The position numbers and the translations under genes were made by a program. A stretch of 64,000 bases of DNA from Phenylobacterium sp. J426 (lineage in GTDB: Bacteria; Pseudomonadota; Alphaproteobacteria; Caulobacterales; Caulobacteraceae): positions 124,001 through 188,000 of the forward strand of contig NZ_JAJOMY010000001.1 in the NCBI RefSeq assembly GCF_024699945.1. The letters are read 5' to 3'. The first letter of the stretch is position 1. Each line of letters begins with the position of its first letter. The notes beneath the pieces are model-generated. The model had not been told where the DNA came from and searched no databases. It was given only the letters and a program-made list of their open reading frames with translations. Shown here piece after piece: positions 31,866 to 40,697 of this stretch.

Positions 31866-33042
31866 GCGCGGCTGCGCGGGCGATGCCCTCACGGACGTGT
31901 TCGATGTCTACGCTGAAGTCCCGGTGCAACGCCGCCGGGTTCCACGGCTCGGGATGGACATCCGCCTGCGGTCCGCTGACATGAACGACTGGGCCCGAGC
32001 CTGCAGCGGCGGCCATGTGGCGCCAGTACCAGTAGGCTGTATGCCGAAACCTGGGCATCAGCACCACGATCGGGCAGTCCTCCCGACAGAAGATCAGGTT
32101 CGTCATCGCCGCCCCTGTCGCGCCCACGACCATACGGGCGGTGGAGAACAGCGCGACCTGGTCCTCAAGGCTCAGCTGCTCCGGCTCCACGGGGACGAAG
32201 CCCTCCCCGGTCAGCGCCGCTTCGACCTCGGCCTCGTTGCGCAGGCTGCGGCTCGCGCTTTTCCGGCGGATGAAGACCTTGGGCCGTGCCCCGGTCGGCT
32301 TGTCCACGGCCTTGCGGAGCTGCCGCACGGCGTGTCGCAGCGCGCCAGCATTGAACGCCGACTGCGGCAGGCTGTCGAGCGGCTGACCCGCGCGCAGCTT
32401 GAACGGAACGTAACCAGTAGCTGAGACGTGATGCAGCCGGGCGACCCGCGCGACGTGCCCCGCTCGCAGCCGGTAAACGGTCCGGTCCGGCGCAATCAGC
32501 TCGACTGAGCGGCGGATGTTAGGGTGCAGTTGCAAATCCAGGATGAGTGAGGTCCGCGCATGAGCTGGATCCCGCGTGAGCGCGGCGATCCGCGGAAGCA
32601 CTTCCGTCATCCAGTGGGCATAATTTGGGGCGGTCCAGTCCGTGAAGGCCGCCGCCTCCCCGACCGGGTGCTCGTTCGCCGGCTCGTGGGGCCGCCATCC
32701 CACCCGCTTAAAGTCGGTAGACCAGCCGAGATTGCCCGCCTTGTGGACCGCCTCGCCCGGCTCGTCGGTGGCGAGGTTCATCAGGTCGTGCGTGAGGACC
32801 GCGTCCCTCATCGTCAGCAGATTCGAACGGGCGCGAACGAGCACGTCGCGCAATTCCGTGAGCGTGACCGCCGGACTGTCGTAGGTGCGGGACGGCGAAT
32901 AGTAGGCTTGATCCTCCTGCGGCACGACGTGCGCTTCGCCGCTGTTCACCCGCGAGGCTCCGAAGAGCCGCTGCTGTCGCAGCCCCTTTTCCGCCGCGTA
33001 CGCCGTCACGGTCTTCAAGGGCAGTGGGATCGGGTCCGTCAT
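31855..33042 (-). CDS. GT61 family glycosyltransferase
   Basis: This 395-residue protein has the GT61 (DUF563) pattern: WTAPNYAHWMTEVLPRIAAL in the N-terminal half, and the donor-site region FIRRKSASRSLRNEAEVEAA followed by LFSTARMVVGATGAAMTNLI. Family members add sugars (xylose, GlcNAc and others) to glycans or proteins in the cytosol or at the membrane. Donor and acceptor here are not determined. It overlaps the end of the convergent ketoisomerase-aminotransferase gene by 11 bases and follows the GNAT gene on its own strand. Confidence 0.85.
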   Translation of the reverse strand: MTDPIPLPLKTVTAYAAEKGLRQQRLFGASRVNSGEAHVVPQEDQAYYSPSRTYDSPAVTLTELRDVLVRARSNLLTMRDAVLTHDLMNLATDEPGEAVHKAGNLGWSTDFKRVGWRPHEPANEHPVGEAAAFTDWTAPNYAHWMTEVLPRIAALTRDPAHARTSLILDLQLHPNIRRSVELIAPDRTVYRLRAGHVARVARLHHVSATGYVPFKLRAGQPLDSLPQSAFNAGALRHAVRQLRKAVDKPTGARPKVFIRRKSASRSLRNEAEVEAALTGEGFVPVEPEQLSLEDQVALFSTARMVVGATGAAMTNLIFCREDCPIVVLMPRFRHTAYWYWRHMAAAAGSGPVVHVSGPQADVHPEPWNPAALHRDFSVDIEHVREGIARAAALTR

Positions 33043-33184
33043 GCTTCATCTGCCGTTGCGCCGGCTTCGGTCGCCGCGGATCGGAATAGCTACGATTCAC
33101 GATGCGGCAAAGCCGGAGGTTGAGCAGCGACGTGCCGCGGCCGTGAAGCGCGACGGTCGTGCGCGCGCCGATCGGCGAGCGGCT

Positions 33185-33758
33185 CTACGCCCGCACCCGG
33201 TGCATCGCGATCTGCCCGGCGCTCTTGGCCTTCAGCGTCTCGTAGGCCTCAGGGAAGAACCAGAAGAACACGTCCTCTGCGTCTTCGCCGACGCGCTGCG
33301 CGCCAGCTCTGGTGTGGAACGCGATCACGCCCGTGTTGCCCAGGCGCACGTCGAAGTGCGATTGATCGAACTTCAGCGTTTCGAACCCGACTTCGTAGAT
33401 CAGCAACGCGGAGTAGGTGGCTAGCCCCGGCGTCTTGGGGGGCGGGATGATCCAGCTCCCCCAACAGAACGAGCGGCGCCCCCTCGATCTCCCGGAAATC
33501 GTACATTCGGACCACGCCGCGATCTTCGCCATCGCAGACGATGACGAAGTAGAATTCCTGCCCCGCCGCTTCCCGATCCTTGTAGCTTTGCAGCCACGCG
33601 AGCTGCGCGGCCGCATCGGCGGACGACGCGTTCAGGTGCTGGTTCAGCCGCCCGTCGCCGCGCAGTGCGCAGATGAACGCCGCGTCCTTTTCGCTCGCAT
33701 CCACGAGCCGCAGATGGGTCCTATAGGCGGGATCGAGGGCAGGCGACCGCAGGATCAT
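33185..33758 (-). CDS. GNAT-type acetyltransferase (frameshifted)
   Basis: About 190 residues after correcting one extra C in the run 33458-33462. The N-terminal part (LRLVDASEKDAAFICALRGD, QLAWLQSYKDREAAGQEFYF) and the part after the shift (YEVGFETLKFDQSHFDVRLG, NTGVIAFHTRAGAQRVGEDA) fit the RimJ/PseH-like GNAT group that uses acetyl-CoA. Its start overlaps the stop of the dioxygenase-GT41 gene in an ATGA, so the two are translationally coupled. It may N-acylate the amino sugar made by the neighbouring ketoisomerase-aminotransferase, but this is inference. Confidence 0.75.
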
Positions 33759-36394
33759 CGGCGCTCCCCCAGGGCCGCCGGCCCCAACGTCGGCGCCTGG
33801 GCTCTTGCCAGCATCGCGCGGAACTCACCTTCGATCCGTCGAAGAAACGCCGCCTCGTCGCAGATGGCGCCTCCGTCGAAGCCGGGGCGCACTCGTCTCC
33901 GCAGGGCGTCCAGGGCATCGATGTCGCCGACGAGTTCCAGCGCCTTTTCGACGTACGCTTCCGGCGTCTGGACGACCAGTTCGTCGAGCCCGGCAGCGCG
34001 CAAGATCGTCCCTGCGTAGTAGCCTCCGACGTTCGGCGGATCGCCCGCCATCGTCAGCACGGGGACGCCGTTCGAGAGCGCTTCCATGGTTGTGGTCGAG
34101 CCGGGCGCGGGCCAGCAGTCGAGCATGAGATCGATATCGCGGAACGAGCCGTAATAGGCCTCGCCGCTCGTGTGCCCTTCGAACACGAGCCGGTCGGCGG
34201 CCACGCCGTTGGCTGCGAACCGCGCCGCCGTGACACTCTGCAGTACGGGATCGGCATAGTAACGGTATTTCAGCACCAGCCGGCTGTCCGGCGCGTTGCG
34301 GAGGATCGTCGCCCAGGCGGCAAGCGCCCCGTCGCTGAGCTTCGCGGGATGATTGTATGAGCCGAGCGTGACCTCTCCGCGGGCCTTGGCGGGCGTCGGA
34401 GCCGGCGGCAGGCGGCCTCCCGCGGGGCGATACGGCGTGAAGACAGGCCCGATCCGCCAGAGGCCCTCGCTGAACTGCCCCGGAAACGCCGGCCCGCCGT
34501 CCGCGTGAAGCACGTAGTCGATCTGGCTTAGCCCCGTGGTCTGGGCGAAATTGATCCACGCGACCTGCACGGGCGCTGGCTTGCGCGCGAAGACGCCGAG
34601 CCGTGAGCCGGTTGTATGCCCCCAGAGGTCGCTCAGGACGTCGACCCCGTCGCTGCGGATCAAGGCCGCCGCTGCGGCGTCGTCGAGCGCGCCGATAGGA
34701 CGGACCTTCACCCACTCCGGCCAATCCGTCTCGGAGGACGCCTCTCTCGGATAGAGGAACACGTCCACAGCTCCAGGGTCATGCCCTTCGAAGAGCGGGG
34801 TCACGAACTGGCTGAGCTGCGAGCCGGCGAACCGGGGCGCGACGTAGCCCAGCTTCAGTTTGCGGCCGTCGATGGGCGGGTTCATGTGAAGCGTGGGTCC
34901 CGCGGGCGGCTTCGCCCAGCGCGCCGCCCAGGCCTGGGCCTCCGCGGCATGGCGCGCCTCGCCGTCGTCGCAGAACAACAGCGCGTAGACGAGGAAGTTG
35001 TGCAAACCCGCCGACGGGAAGTTCTCGACGGCGACGCGCAGATACTGGGCGGCCTCCTCGACGCGACCCTGGTGCTGGAGCATCAACGCATAGTTCAGAA
35101 GCCCCTGCGCATCGATCTGGCTGCGGCTCAAGGCCATGCTCCACGCCACGGAGGCGCAGGCGGGCATATGCTGCTGATCATAGAGATGGACCGCCACGCG
35201 GAAGCCGTAGTCGGCGTCGCTGCGCAACCGCCCCAGATCGACGCCGAGGGCGCGCATCACGGAAACGGCTTGCAGGGTCCGGGCGTCATCCAGGATCTCG
35301 AACGAGGCCTCGCCGGCTTGCATCACCGCCGCGGCCAATCCGTAGCGGGCGGCGTGGTCGTTCGGATCCGCGGCGACCGCCGCGCTGAACGCGTCGACCG
35401 CCGTCTGCGTGTCGGCGGCCTGCAGCGCCCGATAGCCGGCCTCGCTCATGAAGCCTACGCCTTGAGCACGGTGTTCTGCCGCAGGACGGCGGCGCCCCTG
35501 GGCGTCGAGGTCCTTGCGCGTGTCGACTAGGCTGAGCGGGCCCGTCAGCGTCGCATTGACCGAATCCATCCCGGACCGCTTCGCAGCCCCGCGCGCCACC
35601 AGGTAACGCAGCGAGATCCGCTCATGATCGGCGGCGTCCGGCTGGGTGCCGTGCAGGGTGCAGGCGTGCCAGATGGCCGCGAAGCCGGTATCGCCCGTCA
35701 GGATCCGCTGCTGCACGTTGGCCTCGCCATGCTCGCCGTCGCGGTAGAGCCAGCTGTCCTCGCCCGTGCGCGTCAGGTCGTGCGGGAAAACCGAGCCGCC
35801 CAGGCGGTGGCTGCCCTCCAGCACGTAGAGCGGCGCGTCGGCCTTCGTCACCGGATGCAGATAGACATAGAGCGTCAGGAAGTCCGCTTCGCGCTCCTTG
35901 TAGTCGATCAGGTCCTGGTGGAAGTCGATGCCATAGAAGTAGGTCACGTCCCGGTGCTCGGGCTTCACATAGGCCCCAAGGTTGTTCACCGGGTTGCCGT
36001 GGATCCGCCGGCGCAGCCACTCGGGCACGCTCTTGGCGGGCACGCCGCACACCACCTTCTTGTTCAGGATCTCGTAGCCCTCGCCCAGCAGGGCGTTGAG
36101 CGCCACTACGATGTGCGGCGCGCGCTCGACGAAGGACAGCGCCTCTTCGAAGCCCTCCAGCAGGTTGCGGCCCGGCTTCGGGTTGACGCCGGTGTACTGC
36201 GGATCGGCGTCGAACTCCGCCTCGCTGAGGAAAAGGTTGTGATCGAAGGCCCGCGTCGCGCGGATCGCGGCGAGCAGCTCGGCGGCGGCCGCTGCATCCA
36301 CCTTGGCGTCGAACAGGTGCGCCCCGTGCCGGATGAAATCGGAGATCACCTGGTCCGACAGGCTCGACGGGGAAGGCTTGGCCATCGCGTTCAT
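33755..36394 (-). CDS. PhyH-type dioxygenase-TPR-GT41 fusion protein
   Basis: This 879-residue cytosolic protein has no signal peptide. Residues 1-310 form a phytanoyl-CoA-dioxygenase-like domain: iron ligands HxD at H159-D161 (DFHQDL) and H248 (LHGTQPDAADHER), with R259 as the likely 2-oxoglutarate anchor. Residues about 318-500 are degenerate TPR-like helices (YRALQAADTQTAVDAFSAAV; EEAAQYLRVAVENFP). Residues 510-870 are a SPINDLY/OGT (GT41) domain: WINFAQTTGLSQIDYVL, KLSDGALAAWATILRNAPDS, and LDCWPAPGSTTTMEALSNGV. The position of human OGT K842 appears not to be lysine. I read it as a flagellin- or protein-glycosyltransferase of the FlmG kind joined to a hydroxylase. The fusion is what the sequence shows, the substrate is inference. 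Confidence 0.88.
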   Translation of the reverse strand: MNAMAKPSPSSLSDQVISDFIRHGAHLFDAKVDAAAAAELLAAIRATRAFDHNLFLSEAEFDADPQYTGVNPKPGRNLLEGFEEALSFVERAPHIVVALNALLGEGYEILNKKVVCGVPAKSVPEWLRRRIHGNPVNNLGAYVKPEHRDVTYFYGIDFHQDLIDYKEREADFLTLYVYLHPVTKADAPLYVLEGSHRLGGSVFPHDLTRTGEDSWLYRDGEHGEANVQQRILTGDTGFAAIWHACTLHGTQPDAADHERISLRYLVARGAAKRSGMDSVNATLTGPLSLVDTRKDLDAQGRRRPAAEHRAQGVGFMSEAGYRALQAADTQTAVDAFSAAVAADPNDHAARYGLAAAVMQAGEASFEILDDARTLQAVSVMRALGVDLGRLRSDADYGFRVAVHLYDQQHMPACASVAWSMALSRSQIDAQGLLNYALMLQHQGRVEEAAQYLRVAVENFPSAGLHNFLVYALLFCDDGEARHAAEAQAWAARWAKPPAGPTLHMNPPIDGRKLKLGYVAPRFAGSQLSQFVTPLFEGHDPGAVDVFLYPREASSETDWPEWVKVRPIGALDDAAAAALIRSDGVDVLSDLWGHTTGSRLGVFARKPAPVQVAWINFAQTTGLSQIDYVLHADGGPAFPGQFSEGLWRIGPVFTPYRPAGGRLPPAPTPAKARGEVTLGSYNHPAKLSDGALAAWATILRNAPDSRLVLKYRYYADPVLQSVTAARFAANGVAADRLVFEGHTSGEAYYGSFRDIDLMLDCWPAPGSTTTMEALSNGVPVLTMAGDPPNVGGYYAGTILRAAGLDELVVQTPEAYVEKALELVGDIDALDALRRRVRPGFDGGAICDEAAFLRRIEGEFRAMLARAQAPTLGPAALGERR

Positions 36395-36442
36395 GGAGGC
36401 TCCGATCGCACGCGCTCGAGCCTGGAGGTCATACGAGTCGCG

Positions 36443-36457
36443 TTAACCCTAGCTTAC
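36443..36457. promoter_or_regulatory. Near-consensus CtrA box
   Basis: TTAA, seven bases, then TTAC matches the CtrA consensus TTAA-N7-TTAA with one change. It sits in the 94-base divergent gap between the dioxygenase-GT41 gene and the spsF-like gene, where it could control both. CtrA governs flagellar genes in Caulobacter, which would suit a flagellin-glycan locus. Confidence 0.4.
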
Positions 36458-36488
36458 CCTCCCCGGCCCAAAGTCCCGCTGCGACCCC

Positions 36489-37205
36489 ATGACCCTCGCT
36501 GTCCTTCAGGCCCGCCTCAGTTCCACCCGCCTGCCCGGCAAGGTGATGAAGCCGCTGCTCGGCCGGCCGATGATCCTGCGCCAGATAGAGCGCGTCCGGC
36601 GCGCGGCCCGGGTCGATCGCCTCGTCGTAGCCACCAGCACGGACCCCAGCGACGATCCATTGGCGCAGGTCCTCGAGGCCGACGGCGTCGATGTCTTCCG
36701 CGGCCCCCTCGATGATGTGCTCGCCCGCTTCCTGGGCGCCCTGGACCGCTGGCCGGCCGACGTCGTCGTGCGCCTCACCGCCGACTGCCCGCTGATCGAC
36801 CCGCTGGTGCTGGACGACACGATCGGCCTGCTGGCCGAGACTGGGGCCGACTACGCCCACTGTCGCACCCAGGACCTGGGCTTTCCCAAAGGCCAGGACG
36901 TCGAGGCCATGACGGCCGACACCCTCCGCCGCGCCGCAGAGCTGGCCGAGACCCGCGAGGAGCGCGAGCACGTCACCTGGGGGATCTGGAGCCGCCCCGA
37001 TCGGTACCGCATCGTCCGGCTCATGCCGCCTGTCGAGTGGGGCCATGTCCGCTGGACCGTCGACCGTCCCGACGACTTCGAGTTCGTCACCGCGGTTTAC
37101 GAGGCGCTTTACCCGCAGAAGCCAGGGTTCACCTCGGACGACATCCGGGCGCTGGTCGCCGGCCGCCCCGACCTCGCGAACTACGGCGGCGAACCGCGGA
37201 TCTAG
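36489..37205 (+). CDS. SpsF/PseF-like cytidylyltransferase
   Basis: This 238-residue nucleotidyltransferase starts LAVLQARLSSTRLPGKVMKP, the SpsF/CMP-sugar synthetase signature with the RLSSTRLPGK nucleotide loop. It continues with VVRLTADCPLIDPLVLD, carrying the catalytic aspartate. In a locus with PseG, PseH and PseI it is the best candidate for CMP-pseudaminic acid synthetase (PseF). Its substrate is inferred from context. It is divergent from the dioxygenase-GT41 gene, and its stop codon interlocks with that of pseH. Confidence 0.82.
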   Translation: MTLAVLQARLSSTRLPGKVMKPLLGRPMILRQIERVRRAARVDRLVVATSTDPSDDPLAQVLEADGVDVFRGPLDDVLARFLGALDRWPADVVVRLTADCPLIDPLVLDDTIGLLAETGADYAHCRTQDLGFPKGQDVEAMTADTLRRAAELAETREEREHVTWGIWSRPDRYRIVRLMPPVEWGHVRWTVDRPDDFEFVTAVYEALYPQKPGFTSDDIRALVAGRPDLANYGGEPRI

Positions 37206-37777
37206 GGCGCGTCGGGAAGCGTCGCGGCGTCGACGCCCTTCTCCGCCAGGCGCGCCTCGATGGCGGGCTTGGCGGCCTCCCAGTCGGCCTTCAGCATCCC
37301 AAGGCCAACCACGTCCTGGAACCGGCCGCCCTTGCACACATGTTCGCGGTAGCAGGCCTCGCGCTTGAAGCCGAAGCTCTCGTGCAGCTTCCAGACCGCG
37401 TCGTTCTCCAGCAGCACCTCGCACCAGAGCTTGTGATAGCCCATCGTCTCGAAGACATGCCGCAGGACGATGTACTCCACCTGGGCGCCGACGCCGCGGC
37501 CGCGCGTGGAGGGCTCGGCCAGGTAGTAGGCCCAGTCGCAGCGCCGGACGATCGGATCGATCTTCGCCAGGTTCGCCAGGCCCACGGGCTCGCCGTCCAG
37601 CTCGATGATCCAGTAGCGGCGGTCCTCCGCCGTCAGCGCGCCGGCGAACCAGCGGTCGTGCTCGGCCTGGCTGATCTTGTGGTCGGTGTACATGTAGGCC
37701 GCGACCTCGGGCGAGTTGCGCCAGGCCAGCAAGCGTTCGCTGTCCGCCCGCTCCACCTCTCGCAGTCTGACGGTCAT
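37202..37777 (-). CDS. pseH: Aminosugar N-acetyltransferase PseH
   Basis: PseH acetylates the 4-amino group of UDP-4-amino-4,6-dideoxy-beta-L-AltNAc during pseudaminic acid synthesis. The 191-residue GNAT has MTVRLREVERADSERLLAWR at the start, then LAEPSTRGRGVGAQVEYIVL with the acetyl-CoA loop, and ENDAVWKLHESFGFKREACY. Its ATG overlaps the pseI stop by four bases, so the genes are coupled. A general RimJ-like acetyltransferase is the alternative, but context favours PseH. Confidence 0.85.
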   Translation of the reverse strand: MTVRLREVERADSERLLAWRNSPEVAAYMYTDHKISQAEHDRWFAGALTAEDRRYWIIELDGEPVGLANLAKIDPIVRRCDWAYYLAEPSTRGRGVGAQVEYIVLRHVFETMGYHKLWCEVLLENDAVWKLHESFGFKREACYREHVCKGGRFQDVVGLGMLKADWEAAKPAIEARLAEKGVDAATLPDAP

Positions 37778-38832
37778 GTCGCCACCATGTCCCAGGCCAG
37801 CGGCTCGCCCCGCTTCAGGTCGCGCGCCGCAGCCTTGCCCAGTACGGCGTCCAGATCCGCCGGCGGCAGACCATCGCCCGGGCGGATCGACCGCACATTG
37901 GCTTTCGTCAAGGTTTCGCCGGCCGGCACGTCGGCCGAGACGTAGAGCGAGCGGCGGAACTGCACATTGCCGCGTTCCGAACCCACCAGATCGTACTGCG
38001 CCCGCCCCAGCGACCGCCAGGCGGCCTTGCAGTCGCCGACCAGCGCCTTGAACTCCGGGGGCTCCAGGCTGAAGGCGGCGTCCGGTCCGCCGTCGGCGCG
38101 CGCCAGGGTGAAGTGCTTCTCGATGACGCTGGCCCCCAGCGCGACGGCCGCCACCGAGGCCACCGTCCCCGGCGTGTGGTCCGATAGGCCGACCGGACAG
38201 CCGAAGCGCTCGGCCATGTCGGCCACCGTACGGACATTGGCGTCCTCGAGCGGCGCGGGATAGCTCGACACGCAGTGCAGCAGCACCACGCCCGGCGCGC
38301 CGCCCGAAAGCGCCGCATCGCGGGCGGCTTCGATCTCGGCGAGGTTGGCCATGCCGGTGGAGATGATCAGCGGCCTGCCCTTCCCCGCCGCATAGCGGAT
38401 CAACGGAAGGTCCACGGCCTCGAACGAGGCGATCTTGAAAGCCGGCGCGCCCAGGTCGGCCAGCAGGTCCACCGCGGTTTCGTCGAAGGGGCTGGAGAAC
38501 AGGATCACGCCCAAGTCGCGCGCCCGCTCGAAGAGGGCTGCGTGCCACTCGTAGGGGGTCTGGGCCTCCTGGTAGAGTTCGTAGAGGCTGCGCCCGTCCC
38601 ACAGCCCGCCCCGGATGCGGAACGCGGGCGCGTCCACGTCCATGGTGATGGTGTCGGCGGTGTAGGTCTGGATCTTGATGGCGTCGCAGCCGGTCGCCGC
38701 CGCCGCGTCGATCATCGACAGCGCCCGCTCCAGGCTGCCGTTGTGGTTGCCCGACAGCTCGCAGATCACGAACGGCTCGTGCGCGGCGCCCACCTTGCGC
38801 CCGGCGATGGTGACCTCAGGCAGAGTCGACAT
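37774..38832 (-). CDS. pseI: Pseudaminic acid synthase
   Basis: PseI condenses 2,4-diacetamido-2,4,6-trideoxy-L-altrose with phosphoenolpyruvate to give pseudaminic acid. The 352 residues have the NeuB TIM-barrel start (EPFVICELSGNHNGSLERAL), GCDAIKIQTYTADTITMDVD, the PseI-type DGRSLYELYQEAQTPYEWHA, GLSDHTPGTVASVAAVALGA and IEKHFTLARADGGPDAAFSL, then a C-terminal SAF domain (RSLYVSADVPAGETLTKANV). The combination separates PseI from sialic- and legionaminic-acid synthases. PseB and PseC are not in this window. Confidence 0.93.
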   Translation of the reverse strand: MSTLPEVTIAGRKVGAAHEPFVICELSGNHNGSLERALSMIDAAAATGCDAIKIQTYTADTITMDVDAPAFRIRGGLWDGRSLYELYQEAQTPYEWHAALFERARDLGVILFSSPFDETAVDLLADLGAPAFKIASFEAVDLPLIRYAAGKGRPLIISTGMANLAEIEAARDAALSGGAPGVVLLHCVSSYPAPLEDANVRTVADMAERFGCPVGLSDHTPGTVASVAAVALGASVIEKHFTLARADGGPDAAFSLEPPEFKALVGDCKAAWRSLGRAQYDLVGSERGNVQFRRSLYVSADVPAGETLTKANVRSIRPGDGLPPADLDAVLGKAAARDLKRGEPLAWDMVAT

Positions 38833-38910
38833 GCGGCCATTCTACGCCGCAAGGGGCTGAAAGGCGCGTTAACCCTTCGACCGTTCCGGAATCGTCACTA
38901 CATTGCAGCC

Positions 38911-39912
38911 ATGTCCGAACCTCGCTCCGTCCGCTGCCTGATCGTGGGCTCCGGCCCCGCCGGCTACACCGCCGCCATCTACGCCGCCCGCGCCCTTCTG
39001 AAGCCGGTGCTCATCCAGGGCATCCAGCCCGGCGGCCAGCTCACCATCACGACCGACGTCGAGAACTATCCCGGCTTCGCCGACGTCATCCAGGGTCCCT
39101 GGCTGATGGAGCAGATGCAGGCCCAGGCCTTGCATGTGGGCACGGAAATCGTCAGCGACATCGTGCTGAAGGCCGATCTTTCCCAGCGCCCCTTCCGGCT
39201 CGAGACCGACAGCGGCCAGGTCTGGCTCGCCGAGACGCTGATCATCGCCACCGGAGCCCAGGCCAAGTGGCTGGGCCTGGAGTCCGAGCAGAAGTTCCAG
39301 GGCTTCGGCGTCTCGGCCTGCGCCACCTGCGACGGCTTCTTCTACCGCGGCAAGAACGTGGTCGTGGTGGGCGGCGGCAACACCGCTGTCGAGGAAGCTC
39401 TGTTCCTCACCAATTTCGCCGCCAAGGTCACCGTCGTGCATCGTCGCGACGAGTTCCGGGCCGAGAAGATCCTGCAGGAGCGCTTGTTCAACCACGAGAA
39501 GATCGAGGTGATTTGGGACAGCGCCATCGATGAGGTGCTGGGCGCCGCCGATCCCCTGGGCGTCACCGGCGTCCGCCTGAAGAACGTCAAGACCGGCGAG
39601 ACCCGCGAAGTGGCCGCCGACGGCGTCTTCATCGCCATCGGCCACGCCCCCGCGTCCGAGCTGTTCAAGGGCCAGCTCGAGATGGATTTCTCGGGCTATC
39701 TGAAGGTGAAGCCGGGCACGGCCTCGACCGCGATCCAGGGCGTCTACGCTGCCGGCGACGTCACGGACGACGTCTATCGCCAGGCCGTCACCGCGGCCGG
39801 CATGGGCTGCATGGCCGCGCTGGAAGCGGTGCGGTTCCTGGCCGAAGAGGACCACAGGAAGGCGCATCATCCGATCAGCCATCAGGAAGCCCAGAAGATC
39901 GGAGCCTGGTAG
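38911..39912 (+). CDS. trxB: Thioredoxin reductase
   Basis: This 333-residue cytosolic flavoenzyme reduces thioredoxin with NADPH. It has the FAD motif IVGSGPAGYTAAIYAARA, the redox pair in SACATCDGFFYRG, the NADPH motif VVVGGGNTAVEEALFL with the HRRDEFRA arginines that bind the 2'-phosphate, and GVYAAGDVTDDVYRQAVTAA at the C-terminus. The ATG at 38911 gives the family start. It is divergent from pseI. Confidence 0.95.
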   Translation: MSEPRSVRCLIVGSGPAGYTAAIYAARALLKPVLIQGIQPGGQLTITTDVENYPGFADVIQGPWLMEQMQAQALHVGTEIVSDIVLKADLSQRPFRLETDSGQVWLAETLIIATGAQAKWLGLESEQKFQGFGVSACATCDGFFYRGKNVVVVGGGNTAVEEALFLTNFAAKVTVVHRRDEFRAEKILQERLFNHEKIEVIWDSAIDEVLGAADPLGVTGVRLKNVKTGETREVAADGVFIAIGHAPASELFKGQLEMDFSGYLKVKPGTASTAIQGVYAAGDVTDDVYRQAVTAAGMGCMAALEAVRFLAEEDHRKAHHPISHQEAQKIGAW

Positions 39913-39979
39913 GCTTTCAACTGCGAATTGAACGGCCACGCTGAAACCTGCCCTGCATTTGAAGTGTTGGGCGCGGGTG

Positions 39980-40192
39980 ATGCGGAACAGCGAACGCTAC
40001 GAAGAACAGGCCGAGGCGGTGATGCGCCTGGCGGCCAAGGCGGGAAGCGACGCCGAACGCGAAGTCTATCTCAACATCGCGGACGGCTGGCGGCGCCTGG
40101 CCGCCGAAGCCGTGCGCAACGAGCGTCACCGGTACAACGACGCCCGCTGGGCGCTGCGCGCCACCGAAGAACGAGACGAAGGCCAGGCTTAA
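39980..40192 (+). CDS. Small helical hypothetical protein
   Basis: This predicted 70-residue, highly charged cytoplasmic protein (MRNSERYEEQAEAVMRLAAK; then YLNIADGWRRLAAEAVRNER) is likely a helical hairpin. Proteins of this kind are common in Caulobacterales and Rhizobiales as single genes of unknown role. An in-frame ATG at 39959 is possible, but the later start gives the conserved-looking charged N-terminus. Confidence 0.6.
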   Translation: MRNSERYEEQAEAVMRLAAKAGSDAEREVYLNIADGWRRLAAEAVRNERHRYNDARWALRATEERDEGQA

Positions 40193-40208
40193 GGCCTAAA
40201 CTTGCGGC

Positions 40209-40697
40209 GTGATCCGTTACGCCCGCCCCGCCGACCATCCCGCCATCGACCGCCTGGTGACCGACGCCTTCGGGCGCGACGCCGAGTCACGGCTGGTCAG
40301 CCTCTTGCGGGCGGACGGCGACGTGCTCTTCGAGCTGGTCTCGCTTGGCGACGAGACGATCAACGGCCACATCCTGTTCAGCCGCATGTGGGCGGACCGG
40401 GAGGGCCTCTACGCGGCCCTCGGCCCGGTGGCGGTGCGCCCGGACGCCCAGCGCACCGGGATCGGCGCTTCGCTCATGCGCGCGGCCCTGCAGGTGGCGG
40501 GCGAGTTCGGCGTCCAGGGCGTGATCCTGCTGGGACACCCCACCTACTACCCACGTTTCGGCTTCTCGACGGAGGCGACGCGCCAGGTGCGAAGCTCCTA
40601 CTCGGGCAACCCGGCCTTCATGGGCCTGGCGATCGAGCCCGGAGCGTTCGATGCGCCGATGACCGCGGCCTTCGCCGACGCCTTCGACCGGATCTAG
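40209..40697 (+). CDS. GNAT N-acetyltransferase, YhbS-like
   Basis: This 162-residue protein opens MIRYARPADHPAIDRLVTDA from a GTG. It has the acetyl-CoA loop region ALGPVAVRPDAQRTGIGASL and the C-terminal GHPTYYPRFGFSTEATRQVR that marks the YhbS-type GNAT subfamily. Substrate is unknown. Its TAG stop shares a CTAG with the convergent SleB-like gene. Confidence 0.87.
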   Translation: MIRYARPADHPAIDRLVTDAFGRDAESRLVSLLRADGDVLFELVSLGDETINGHILFSRMWADREGLYAALGPVAVRPDAQRTGIGASLMRAALQVAGEFGVQGVILLGHPTYYPRFGFSTEATRQVRSSYSGNPAFMGLAIEPGAFDAPMTAAFADAFDRI

